DNA of 31,252 bases from Pseudomonadota bacterium (GTDB taxonomy: Bacteria; Pseudomonadota; Gammaproteobacteria; Xanthomonadales; Xanthomonadaceae). The number at the start of each line of letters is the position of its first letter. The first letter of the stretch is position 1. Where the stretch lies: assembly GCA_025355485.1 (NCBI GenBank), contig JANXZP010000008.1, positions 1 to 31,252 on the forward strand, read 5' to 3'. The position numbers were made by a program, and so were the translations under genes. Under the pieces are notes generated by a model. That model saw only the letters and a list, made by a program, of their open reading frames with translations, searched no databases and was not told where the DNA came from. Of this stretch, positions 1 through 7,351 are shown piece after piece.

Positions 1-1863
1 AGTTTCCAATCGTTCGTATAGCGCCAGCCATTCGGTTTCCAGCGCCGCATGCTCGCGCGAGAGCGCTTCCTGGCGCTGGCCGAGCTGTCCGATCTCGATG
101 CCGCCATCGTTGCCGTAGATCGCCGGATCGGCGAGCTGCGCTTCGATCTGCGCAAGTTCGCTCTGCAACGCGCCCATGCGCGACTCGACCTGCCTGAAGC
201 GGCTGCGTTGCTGTTTCGACAAGGGATCGGAATCGCTCGCCTTCGCTGCAGTTTTCTTCGGCGGCGGATCGACCTGGTTTTTCTTCGGCTCCGATCCGCG
301 CGAACGCAACCATGCCGCGTACGCATCGAGATCGCCGTCGAATGCCTCGACGTGGCCATCGGCGACGCGCCAGAACGTATCGCAGACCAGGCCGATCAGA
401 TGCCGGTCATGCGACACCAGCACGATCGCGCCGGGGAAGTCGGACAACGCCTCGGCGAGCGCCTCGCGCATGTCGAGGTCGAGATGGTTGGTCGGCTCAT
501 CGAGCAGCAGCACGTTCGGCTTGCGCCATGCGATCAGTGCAAGCGCAAGCCGCGCGCGTTCGCCGCCGGAGAACGTATCCACCGACTCGAATGCGCGGTC
601 GCCCGCGAAATTCCAGCGGCCGAGGAAATTGCGGAAGTCCTGCACCGAATCGTTCGGCGCGATGTCGCGCAGATGATCGATCGGGCTTTGTCCCGGCTGC
701 AGCGATTCGACCGTGTGCTGCGCGAAGTAGCCGAGCCTGAGGTCCGGATGCGCGCTACGTTCGCCGCCGAGCAAGGGCAGCTCGCCGACCAGCGTTTTCA
801 CCAGTGTGGACTTGCCCGCGCCGTTTGGTCCGAGCAGGCCGACGCGGTCGCCGGCTTCGAGTCCGAATCCGACGTTCGCCAGAATCTTCGTATCGCCATA
901 ACCCGCATCGACATGGTTCAAACGAATCAGCGAATTCGGCAAGCGCAACGGCTCGGCGAACGAAATCCGGAACGCGCGTTCGGCGCGCACGGCTTCGGTG
1001 CCGGAAAGTTTCGCGAGACGCTTGATCCGCGACTGCGCCTGCTTGGCCTTGCTCGCCGTCGCCTTGAAACGGTCGATGAATTTCTGCAGATGTTCGCGCT
1101 CGGCCTGTTCTTTTTCGTGCGCGGCCTGCTGCTGGTGCAACTGCTCGGAGCGCTGGCGCTCGAACGCGGTGTAATCGCCGTTGTAAAGCTTGGCCTTGCC
1201 TTCGTGCAGGTGCAGCGTGTGCGTGCAGACGCCGTCGAGGAATTCGCGATCGTGCGAGATCAGCAGCAACGTACCCGGATAGCGCAGCAGCCATTGTTCG
1301 AGCCACAGCACGGCGTCGAGGTCGAGATGGTTGGTCGGCTCGTCGAGCAGCAGCAGATCCGACGGCATCATCAGCGCGCGCGCAAGATTCAGGCGCACGC
1401 GCCAACCGCCGGAGAACGACGACACCGCACGCTGATGCGTATCGGCCGGAAATCCGAGGCCGTGCAGCAGGCGTCCGGCGCGCGCGGTCGCGTCGTAACC
1501 GTTGAGTTCGTCGAGCCGGTGATGCGCTTCGGCGACCGCGTCGTAATCCTCGGCATCCATCGCCGCTGCTTCGGCGCGGATCGCAGCGGCGACCTCGGCA
1601 TCGCCGCCGAGCACGAAATCGATCGCCGGGTCGGGCAACGATGGCGTTTCCTGCGCGACGCTCGCGATGCGCGTCTTGCCGGACAGATCCAGGTCGCCCT
1701 TGTCGGCCTCGATCTCACGCTGGATCGCGGCGAACAGGCTGGACTTGCCGGTGCCGTTGCGGCCGACCACGCCGACGCGCCAGCCCGCATGCAGGGTCAG
1801 GTCGATGTCGGACAGCAGCAGGCGCTCGCCGCGCCGCAGGGCGAAATTTCGGAAGGAGATCAT
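1..1863 (-). CDS. yheS: ABC-F family ATPase, YheS-like (3' end cut by window)
   Basis: Soluble twin-ATPase of the ABC-F group. Family members bind the ribosome and have no membrane domain. The frame is open from the ATG at 1863 to base 1, giving 621 residues; E. coli YheS is about 637, so only a short tail is missing. Visible motifs: first Walker A GRNGTGKSS (about residues 35-42), first signature SSFSGGW followed by Walker B LLLLDEPTNHLDL, an arginine/lysine-rich linker, second Walker A GPNGAGKST, second signature TFSGGERARLALAL and second LLLDEPTNHLDL. The 'SGGWRVRLNLARAL' form of the first signature fits YheS better than EttA or Uup. The C-terminus is a charged helical region (QSELAQIEAQLADP). 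It follows the small unknown gene by 43 bp on the same strand and is probably cotranscribed. Long plus-strand frames across this gene are antisense artefacts of high GC. Confidence 0.95.
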   Translation of the reverse strand, partial: MISFRNFALRRGERLLLSDIDLTLHAGWRVGVVGRNGTGKSSLFAAIQREIEADKGDLDLSGKTRIASVAQETPSLPDPAIDFVLGGDAEVAAAIRAEAAAMDAEDYDAVAEAHHRLDELNGYDATARAGRLLHGLGFPADTHQRAVSSFSGGWRVRLNLARALMMPSDLLLLDEPTNHLDLDAVLWLEQWLLRYPGTLLLISHDREFLDGVCTHTLHLHEGKAKLYNGDYTAFERQRSEQLHQQQAAHEKEQAEREHLQKFIDRFKATASKAKQAQSRIKRLAKLSGTEAVRAERAFRISFAEPLRLPNSLIRLNHVDAGYGDTKILANVGFGLEAGDRVGLLGPNGAGKSTLVKTLVGELPLLGGERSAHPDLRLGYFAQHTVESLQPGQSPIDHLRDIAPNDSVQDFRNFLGRWNFAGDRAFESVDTFSGGERARLALALIAWRKPNVLLLDEPTNHLDLDMREALAEALSDFPGAIVLVSHDRHLIGLVCDTFWRVADGHVEAFDGDLDAYAAWLRSRGSEPKKNQVDPPPKKTAAKASDSDPLSKQQRSRFRQVESRMGALQSELAQIEAQLADPAIYGNDGGIEIGQLGQRQEALSREHAALETEWLALYERLET

Positions 1864-1906
1864 TAGCCGGCCATTGTAGCAGCGCGGCCCGTTCTGGCCG
1901 TGGCCG

Positions 1907-2257
1907 CTATTGCCGCAGCGGCGAGAAGCGACCCAGCGCTTCGGTGATATCGGCGCCGTGGGCGAGGATCAGGCGACGCAGGCGGCCGGTGTTGTCGGTT
2001 TCGGCACGCACGCCGTAGCGGTGGCGCAGTTGCACCTTTTCGTTCGCGGGCGCGGTGCCGGCCGTCGCAACGCGTTCGGCCGGATCGGCGTCGCCCTTGT
2101 GGCGCAGGCGCAGTTGCGCGACCTGGGTGCGGACGTTGTAGGTGTTGTTGTCGAGCTCGACGCTTGCGAGTTGTGCGGTCAGGTCGGATCGACCGAGCCG
2201 CTCGCAGGCCTGCTGCAGTTCGACGGTGAAATTCGGCAGCAGTTCGATCAGCTTCAC
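1907..2257 (-). CDS. conserved-looking hypothetical protein, 116 aa
   Basis: I do not recognise the family. The start is a GTG at 2257, supported by a strong Shine-Dalgarno GGAGGT ending 4-5 bases upstream. The protein is soluble, without signal peptide or membrane segment. Its N-terminal half is acidic/leucine-rich and helical (MKLIELLPNFTVELQQACER), followed by a DNNTYNVRTQ segment, a basic middle (RLRHKGD) and an RLRRLILAHGAD tail. Codon use matches its neighbours and the opposite-strand frame looks worse, so I take it as a real gene. It sits between the CBS protein (69 bp upstream) and yheS (43 bp downstream) in a same-strand run. No function can be assigned. Confidence 0.7.
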   Translation of the reverse strand: MKLIELLPNFTVELQQACERLGRSDLTAQLASVELDNNTYNVRTQVAQLRLRHKGDADPAERVATAGTAPANEKVQLRHRYGVRAETDNTGRLRRLILAHGADITEALGRFSPLRQ

Positions 2258-2299
2258 GGCAACCTCCGCGGCATCGCCGCGTCCCCTGCAACGAGTGTA

Positions 2300-2326
2300 G
2301 CGCGCTGCGCGCTGCGCGCGCGCGCG
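2300..2326. repeat. alternating purine-pyrimidine GC tract
   Basis: A 27-bp stretch built almost only of GC dinucleotides with two GCT interruptions, directly after the CBS gene's stop codon. It could form a GC hairpin that slows transcription or adopt left-handed DNA; neither is shown by the sequence. There is no T-tract, so it is not a standard terminator. Confidence 0.5.
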
Positions 2327-2755
2327 TCAACCGGAAATATAGTGCTGCAACTGTTCGATCTCGTGTTGCTGCAATTCCAGCAATGCCTTGACCAGGTCGC
2401 CGATCGAGACCACGCCGATCACGCGATCGCCGTCGAGCACCGCCAGGTGGCGGATGCGGCCTTCGGTCATCATCTGCATGCAGTCGTGGACGGACGCATC
2501 GGGCGCGACCGTCTTCACCGGGCTGGACATGATGTCCGAGACCGGCGTGCTCGCCGACGAACGTCCCTGCAACGCGACCTTGCGCGCGTAGTCGCGCTCG
2601 GAGACGATGCCGACCAACGCGCCGCCGCGCATCACCAGTACCGAGCCGATGCCGTGGTCGGCCATCCGCCGGATCGCATCGAGCACCGGCGCTTCCGGTG
2701 GCAGCGACACCGTGCCGACCGGCTTGCTATCGAGGAGATGTCGAACCTGCAACAT
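2327..2755 (-). CDS. CBS-domain protein, 142 aa
   Basis: Stand-alone protein made of a tandem CBS pair (Bateman module), which in other proteins binds adenine nucleotides and acts as an energy or ligand sensor. First CBS about residues 8-62 (VLDAIRRMADHGIGSVLVM, then GIVSERDYAR); second about 72-130 (VSDIMSSPVKTVAPDASVHD, then IRHLAVLDGDRVIGVVSIGD). The C-terminus is a glutamine/leucine-rich helix (ALLELQQHEIEQLQHY). There is no catalytic domain. The ATG at 2755 has GAAGGA about 9 bases upstream. It lies 48 bp after the glycosyltransferase on the same strand. The partner protein is unknown. Confidence 0.9.
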   Translation of the reverse strand: MLQVRHLLDSKPVGTVSLPPEAPVLDAIRRMADHGIGSVLVMRGGALVGIVSERDYARKVALQGRSSASTPVSDIMSSPVKTVAPDASVHDCMQMMTEGRIRHLAVLDGDRVIGVVSIGDLVKALLELQQHEIEQLQHYISG

Positions 2756-2803
2756 GGCGGGCTTCCTTCATTCGACCCGCGCGCAACAGCGCGCATGGGT
2801 CGA

Positions 2804-3802
2804 TCATAGCGCGCCCGACGCGTTTTTTTCCGCCGCCGCGATGGCTGCGGCGGTTCCAACATCGACCGCCGCCGGCAGCCATGCATCGAGCAGATACAGC
2901 GGACGCTGTTTGGCCTCCTGGTAGAGCCGGCCGAGGTATTCGCCTATCACCCCGAGCGCGATCAGTTGCACGCCCCCGAGGAACAGGATCACCGCCATCA
3001 AAGTAGGGTAGCCGCGTACAACTTCGCCCCATAGCAAGGTCTTGAGGATGGTCCAGACGCCGAATCCGAATGCTACCAATGCGGTCAGCAGGCCAAGATA
3101 GGTTGCAACGCGCAGCGGCGCGGTCGAGAAACTGGTGATGCCGTCGAGCGCGAAGTTCCAGAGTTTCCAGAAGCCGAACTTGCTGCGCCCGGCCAGCCGT
3201 GGTTCGCGATGGTACGGCACGCTCGCCTGCCGATATCCGACCCAGGCGAACAGACCTTTCATGAAACGTCCGCGCTCGCGCAACTGCGCGAGTGCGTCCA
3301 GCGCGCGACGCGACAGCAGGCGGAAATCGCCGGTGTCGCGCGGTATGGACGTTTTCGACAAGCGCCCGATCACCCGGTAGAACGCATGCGCGCTGGTGCG
3401 TTTGAACCAGCCCTCGCCTTCGCGTTCCAGGCGCGTGCCGAACACGTCGTCGCATCCTTCGCGCCAGCACGCGACGAATTCCGGAATCAGTTCGGGCGGA
3501 TCCTGGCCATCGGCATCGAGCACCAGCGCGGCGCCGACGGTCACGCGATCCAGGCCCGCGGTCAACGCGGCCTCCTTGCCGAAATTGCGCGACAAGCGCA
3601 GCAGCGCGACGCCCGGATCGTCGCGCGCGATCTGCCGCATCACGTCCCAACTGCGGTCGCCGCTGCCATCGTCGACGTACAGCACGCGCGTCGCCAGATC
3701 CAGCCCGTCGAGCGTCTTGCGCAGGCGCGAATGCAGCAACGGCAGCGCGGCCTCCTCGTTACAGGCGGCAATCACGATCGTGAGCAGTGCGCTGGATTCC
3801 AT
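2804..3802 (-). CDS. glycosyltransferase family 2, GtrB/DPM1-like, membrane-anchored
   Basis: Predicted to move a sugar from a nucleotide-sugar to a polyprenyl phosphate on the cytoplasmic face of the inner membrane, as GtrB/ArnC/DPM1-type enzymes do. The GT-A domain fills about residues 7-230: IVIAACNEE, nucleotide-binding VDDGSGDRS, metal-binding DADG at 96-99 followed by QDPPE, SRNFGKEAALTAG, and acceptor-site GDFRLLSRRA. Two hydrophobic helices follow (about 236-258 and 268-292; GVIGEYLGRLY after the second), the usual GtrB layout. The 332 residues are typical of the family. It is divergent from arsR, with starts 63 bp apart. No flippase or O-antigen transferase lies next to it, so the sugar and acceptor are unknown. 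The start at 3802 has no clear Shine-Dalgarno. Confidence 0.92.
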   Translation of the reverse strand: MESSALLTIVIAACNEEAALPLLHSRLRKTLDGLDLATRVLYVDDGSGDRSWDVMRQIARDDPGVALLRLSRNFGKEAALTAGLDRVTVGAALVLDADGQDPPELIPEFVACWREGCDDVFGTRLEREGEGWFKRTSAHAFYRVIGRLSKTSIPRDTGDFRLLSRRALDALAQLRERGRFMKGLFAWVGYRQASVPYHREPRLAGRSKFGFWKLWNFALDGITSFSTAPLRVATYLGLLTALVAFGFGVWTILKTLLWGEVVRGYPTLMAVILFLGGVQLIALGVIGEYLGRLYQEAKQRPLYLLDAWLPAAVDVGTAAAIAAAEKNASGAL

Positions 3803-3830
3803 CGCCGGATGGTAGCGACGATGGCGGCGT

Positions 3831-3865
3831 TTGACATAATTCCATATTTCTGGAAATATCGAATC
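3831..3865 (+). promoter_or_regulatory. arsR promoter with palindromic operator; possible leaderless start
   Basis: A consensus -35 TTGACA lies at 3831-3836. With 17-bp spacing the -10 would be 3854-3859 (AAATAT, a weak match). A perfect inverted repeat ATATTTC-TG-GAAATAT spans 3844-3859, and a second overlapping one, TTCCA/TGGAA, shares its centre region. It covers the spacer and the -10, where a bound ArsR dimer would block RNA polymerase. Transcription from this -10 would begin at or next to the arsR ATG (3866), which has no Shine-Dalgarno, so the mRNA may be leaderless. Confidence 0.65.
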
Positions 3866-4240
3866 ATGGTGAAATTATCCGCGCTGGCTTCGATCGACAG
3901 CGACGCGACTCTGCGCGCCTTGCGCGCGCTTGGCCACGCCTCGCGCTTATCGGCCTATCGCGCGCTGGTCCAGGCCGGGCCGGACGGGCTGGCGGTCGGC
4001 GAACTGCGTGAACGGCTAGCGCTGCCGCCGGCGACCTTGAGCGCGCATCTGAATGTGCTGCGCGCGGCCGGACTGGTCAATGACGCGCGCGAGGGTCGCG
4101 TCATCCGCGTCCGCGCCGACTATGCACAGATGAACGCGTTGATCGGCTACCTCACCGAAAACTGCTGCGTCGGCGCGCCCTGCGGACCGGAAACGGTCTG
4201 CGCACCCAAACCAGTCCGTCGCAGGAAACCCACGGCATGA
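3866..4240 (+). CDS. arsR: ArsR-family arsenic-responsive repressor
   Basis: Small winged-helix repressor, 124 residues, expected to release the ars promoter on binding As(III)/Sb(III). The fold is visible as LRALGHASRLSAYRALVQ, then VGELRERLALPPATLSAHLN as the recognition helix (about 45-64), and the wing VNDAREGRVIRVRA. The canonical ELCVCDL metal motif of plasmid ArsR is absent. Instead there is a C-terminal cluster C100-C101-x4-C106 plus C112 (NCCVGAPC). This resembles the Acidithiobacillus ferrooxidans ArsR type, which binds arsenite with a C-terminal Cys-Cys pair and a nearby third Cys. The start at ATG 3866 follows the palindromic operator. Its TGA overlaps the arsC ATG (ATGA). The longer frame running upstream from 3209 is antisense to the glycosyltransferase and was discarded. 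Confidence 0.93.
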   Translation: MVKLSALASIDSDATLRALRALGHASRLSAYRALVQAGPDGLAVGELRERLALPPATLSAHLNVLRAAGLVNDAREGRVIRVRADYAQMNALIGYLTENCCVGAPCGPETVCAPKPVRRRKPTA

Positions 4241-4740
4241 CCGCAGCGAAAATCCACAACGTACTGTTCCTGTGCACCGGCAATTCGGCGCGCAGCATCC
4301 TCGCGGAAGCCTTGCTCAATGTCCTCGGGAACGGGCGCTTTCACGCCTACAGCGCAGGCAGCCATCCATCCGGCCGGGTGCAGCCGCTCGCGGCCGAACT
4401 CGCCCTACAGTTGGGTTATCCGCGCGAGTCGCTGCGCAGCAAACCCTGGGACGAGTTTGCCGAACCCGGCGCGCCAGCGATGGACATGATCATCACCGTC
4501 TGCGACAACGCCGCCGGCAAAGCCTGCCCGGTGTGGCCCGGACATCCCGCGATGGCGCATTGGGGCGTGGCCGATCCGGCGGCGGTGGAAGGATCGGATG
4601 ACCTGCGTCGCCGCGCCTACATGGACGCGATGACCGCGCTGCGCCGGCACGTCGAATTGCTGGTCGCGTTGCCGGAGGACAAACTCGAACGGCTCGCCGC
4701 TGCGGATGCGTTGCGCGACATCGCCGAGCGCAGCGCATGA
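4237..4740 (+). CDS. arsC: arsenate reductase, low-molecular-weight phosphatase fold
   Basis: Cytoplasmic reductase turning As(V) into As(III) with electrons from a thiol system. It belongs to the low-molecular-weight tyrosine phosphatase-like class. The CX5R P-loop is C13TGNSARS. Two more conserved cysteines lie in CDNAAGKACPVWPG (C89 and C97), matching the Cys relay of thiol-coupled ArsC. An ADP motif near residue 113 probably supplies the general acid. The 167-residue length is normal. AGGAAA lies about 9 bases before the ATG. The gene is translationally coupled on both sides: its ATG overlaps the arsR stop and its stop overlaps the aquaporin ATG. No arsB, acr3 or arsH is visible nearby. 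Whether the donor is thioredoxin or glutaredoxin/mycothiol cannot be told from the sequence. Confidence 0.94.
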   Translation: MTAAKIHNVLFLCTGNSARSILAEALLNVLGNGRFHAYSAGSHPSGRVQPLAAELALQLGYPRESLRSKPWDEFAEPGAPAMDMIITVCDNAAGKACPVWPGHPAMAHWGVADPAAVEGSDDLRRRAYMDAMTALRRHVELLVALPEDKLERLAAADALRDIAERSA

Positions 4741-5480
4741 ACGACAGCCCGGGGCAACGCGTGGTGGCTATTGCGACGGCGCGCGTTTCGCATGCCGCTT
4801 CCGATGGCGAGTCCGCGGCATCGCCGCTTCAGGCGCTCGCGGCCGAACTGCTGGGAACCGCCGCCCTGCTCGCCGTTGTCGTCGGCTCCGGCATCATGGG
4901 CCAGCAGCTTTCCGGCGGAAACGACGGCATCGCCCTGCTCGCCAATGCCGCTGCAACTGCTGCGGCGTTGTATGTGCTGATTTCATTGCTGGCGCCGATT
5001 TCGGGCGCGCACTTCAATCCGGCGGTGACCCTCGCATTGCGCATGCGCGGCCAAGCGTTGCCGGCTGCGTGGTGGATGTATGTGCTGATGCAGATCGTCG
5101 GCGCGATCTGCGGCGTCTTGCTCGCGCATGCGATGTTCGCGCAGCCGCTGTGGCAACCGGGAATCCGCACCGGCGCCGCGCAATGGCTCAGCGAAGGCGT
5201 TGCGACGTTCGGGTTGTTGCTGACGATCCTGCTTGGATCGCGATTGCGCCCTGCGGCGATTCCCGCGCTGGTCGCGAGCTGGATCTTCGCCGCGTACTGG
5301 TTCACTGCTTCGACGTCCTTCGCGAATCCGGCGGTGACATTGGCACGCGCGCTGACGCGCAGCTTCGCGGGCATCCGCCCCGGCGATGTGTCGGGCTTCA
5401 TCGTCGCGCAATTGATCGGCGCGGCACTTGCGGTCTGGATCGCGCCACTGCTGCTTCAGCGCGGAGCTTCGCGCAAGTAG
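4737..5480 (+). CDS. aqpS: MIP-family aquaporin/aquaglyceroporin of ars operon (AqpS-like)
   Basis: Six-helix inner-membrane channel, 247 residues. In an arsR-arsC-aqpS operon it probably lets arsenite leave the cell down its gradient, as described for Sinorhizobium meliloti AqpS. First NPA box is HFNPAVTL (N94-A96); second is FANPAVTL (N197-A199). The residue after the second NPA, normally the selectivity-filter arginine, is valine, which would open the pore to larger neutral solutes such as As(OH)3. The N-terminus has about 30 extra soluble residues; internal starts are possible, but the ATG at 4737 overlaps the arsC stop (ATGA), which favours coupling. The last 25 bp overlap the convergent mtgA 3' end. 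No active arsenite pump is present in the window, so the channel may be the only local exit. Confidence 0.9.
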   Translation: MNDSPGQRVVAIATARVSHAASDGESAASPLQALAAELLGTAALLAVVVGSGIMGQQLSGGNDGIALLANAAATAAALYVLISLLAPISGAHFNPAVTLALRMRGQALPAAWWMYVLMQIVGAICGVLLAHAMFAQPLWQPGIRTGAAQWLSEGVATFGLLLTILLGSRLRPAAIPALVASWIFAAYWFTASTSFANPAVTLARALTRSFAGIRPGDVSGFIVAQLIGAALAVWIAPLLLQRGASRK

Positions 5481-6274
5481 TCCGGGCCGCCGAGCTGGCC
5501 GATCTGGCGCTCGATCCACCCCGCGCGCCGCAACACATAGGCATTCGGTGCCGCCGCCGACCAATGCCGCGGGTTCGGCAACACCGCCGCCAACCGCGCG
5601 GATTGCGACGCCGACAAACGCGCCGCCGTGGTGCGGAACAGGTCGTGCGCGGCTGCGTCCGCACCGTACACGCCATCGCCGAATTCGGCGATGTTGACGT
5701 ACACCTCCACGATCCGTCGCTTCGACCACAGGTGTTCGATCAGTACCGTGTACCAGGCCTCCAGCCCCTTGCGGACGTAGTTGCGACCGCCCCACAGGAA
5801 CATGTTCTTGGCGACCTGCTGGCTGATCGTGCTGCCGCCACGGACGCGCTTGCCTTCGGCGTTGCGCTCCATCGCCTTGTCCATCGCCTCGAAGTCGAAG
5901 CCCTCATGATCGAGGAATTTCTGGTCCTCGGCGGCGATCACCGACACCGGCAGCCAGCGCGAGATCTCGTCCAGCGAGCGCCAGCGGTAGTACAACCGGA
6001 AATCCTGTTCGCCATCGCGCCAGGCCTCGATCCTACGCTCGAGCATGAACGCGCTGGACGGTGGGTTGATCCAGCGCAGGCTCAGCACCTGCAACACGCT
6101 GATCGATACGAACAGCAGCGGCAGCCACAGGAACAACCAGCGCAACCAGCGGATGCGCCTGCGCGGTGCAGCAGCGTTCAAGCGCAGCCCTGCCAGGCGC
6201 GCGAGGACTTGATCGAACCCGTCGCCGAACCCATTGTGTGCATCCGATGTCTCGTTGCCCGACTGACCATGCAC
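5456..6274 (-). CDS. mtgA: monofunctional peptidoglycan glycosyltransferase
   Basis: Polymerises lipid II into glycan strands in the periplasm (GT51 family, no transpeptidase domain). One membrane anchor (about residues 43-65, WLRWLFLWLPLLFVSI) follows a roughly 40-residue cytoplasmic N-terminus. GT51 motifs in order: IAAEDQKFLDHEGFD with the likely catalytic E116, RGGSTISQQVAKNMFLW (about 145-161), RKGLEAWYTVLIEHLWSKRR with the second acidic residue E180, and VYVNIAEFGDGVYG. At 272 residues it is slightly longer than E. coli MtgA (about 242); the extra length is in the N-terminus, so a later start is possible. AGGTAAG precedes the ATG at 6274 by about 12 bases. It is divergent from hslO with 47 bp between starts. 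Its 3' end overlaps the aquaporin gene by 25 bp. Confidence 0.95.
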   Translation of the reverse strand: MHGQSGNETSDAHNGFGDGFDQVLARLAGLRLNAAAPRRRIRWLRWLFLWLPLLFVSISVLQVLSLRWINPPSSAFMLERRIEAWRDGEQDFRLYYRWRSLDEISRWLPVSVIAAEDQKFLDHEGFDFEAMDKAMERNAEGKRVRGGSTISQQVAKNMFLWGGRNYVRKGLEAWYTVLIEHLWSKRRIVEVYVNIAEFGDGVYGADAAAHDLFRTTAARLSASQSARLAAVLPNPRHWSAAAPNAYVLRRAGWIERQIGQLGGPDYLREAPR

Positions 6275-6321
6275 GCGAGCTTACCTGCCCGGGCAATAGC
6301 TAGTGAAGCCGCCTCGACCTG

Positions 6322-7236
6322 ATGATCGAAATGCCTGCGACCGCTGATACCGACGACACCCTGTTGCGCTTCCTGCTGGAAACCTCCGGCGTGCGTGGCG
6401 TTCTGGTGCGCCTGACCGATACCTGGGCCGCGGTGCGTGCAAGCACGGACTATCCAGCCGCAGTCGCTGCGTGCCTCGGCGAAACCCTAGCCGCGACCGC
6501 GCTGATGACCGGTCACGCCAAGGTGGACGGTCGGCTCAGTGTGCAATTGCGCGGTACCGGTGCGTTGCGCTCGTTGTTCGCCGAATGCACCCGCGATGGA
6601 ACCTTGCGTGGACTGGCCCACTGGTCCGAACCGCTGCCAGAACCGCTGACACCGCGTGCGTTCGGCGATGGATCGTTGCTCGCGATCACCATCGAGAGCA
6701 TCGCCCTCGGCGGGCGTGACGGCACGCGCTACCAAGGCTTGGTCGGACTGGATGCCGACACCCTCGCGGACGCGTTCGAGGGCTACTTCGTGCAATCCGA
6801 GCAACTGCCGACGCGGATGCTGCTGGCCACCGACGGTCGTGCCGCGAGCGGATTGATGCTGCAGAAACTGCCCGGCGATACCGGCGATGACGACGGCTGG
6901 AAGCGCGCGAGCGCGCTGTTCGAGACGCTGGGCCGCGACGAGCTGCTGGCCACACCGCCGGACGAGCTGCTGTTCCGGCTGTTCCACGAGGATGGCGTGA
7001 GCGTGCTGGGCGCGCGAGCGCTGCGTTTCGGCTGCTCGTGTTCGCGCGAGCGGGTGGCCGGGATGCTGCAGAGCCTGGGCCGCGAGGAAGCGCTGGCTGC
7101 CGTTTCTGTTCATGAACCGCCGGAGGCAGAGATCCGTTGCGAATTCTGTGGCCAGAGCTACCGACTGCCGCGCGAAGAGGTACTGGCGCTGTTTGAACCG
7201 ATGCCAACGGCAGCCGCTCCGGGTACCCTGCAATAG
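6322..7236 (+). CDS. hslO: redox-regulated chaperone Hsp33
   Basis: Cytoplasmic holdase that becomes active when oxidised together with heat or hypochlorite. The N-terminal substrate-binding domain runs to about residue 185 (SVQLRGTGALRSL, a hallmark stretch). The C-terminal redox switch has the four zinc cysteines in CXC (C238, C240; FGCSCSRERV) and CXXC (C273, C276; CEFCGQSY). All four are present, so the sensor should be functional. The 304 residues are near the family norm. The ATG at 6322 has no clear Shine-Dalgarno; an in-frame ATG at 6331 is an alternative. It stands alone, divergent from mtgA. Confidence 0.96.
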   Translation: MIEMPATADTDDTLLRFLLETSGVRGVLVRLTDTWAAVRASTDYPAAVAACLGETLAATALMTGHAKVDGRLSVQLRGTGALRSLFAECTRDGTLRGLAHWSEPLPEPLTPRAFGDGSLLAITIESIALGGRDGTRYQGLVGLDADTLADAFEGYFVQSEQLPTRMLLATDGRAASGLMLQKLPGDTGDDDGWKRASALFETLGRDELLATPPDELLFRLFHEDGVSVLGARALRFGCSCSRERVAGMLQSLGREEALAAVSVHEPPEAEIRCEFCGQSYRLPREEVLALFEPMPTAAAPGTLQ

Positions 7237-7351
7237 GTCATCCGGGTTGTTAAATTAGTATAAATCTGATACGTTTCTGCTTGTCTGGGGAACTGCCCGG
7301 AGCTATTGTCGTCCAAGCGTTGTAGCGAAATAATCCGTGCCGGAAACCTAT

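Noticed and set aside
49..1866. 605-codon plus-strand open frame
   Set aside because: Antisense to the ABC-F gene, whose Walker and signature motifs are intact on the minus strand; long antisense frames are expected at this GC content.
3209..3865. Upstream extension of the arsR frame
   Set aside because: Antisense to the glycosyltransferase and includes the promoter/operator; ArsR family length fits a start at 3866.
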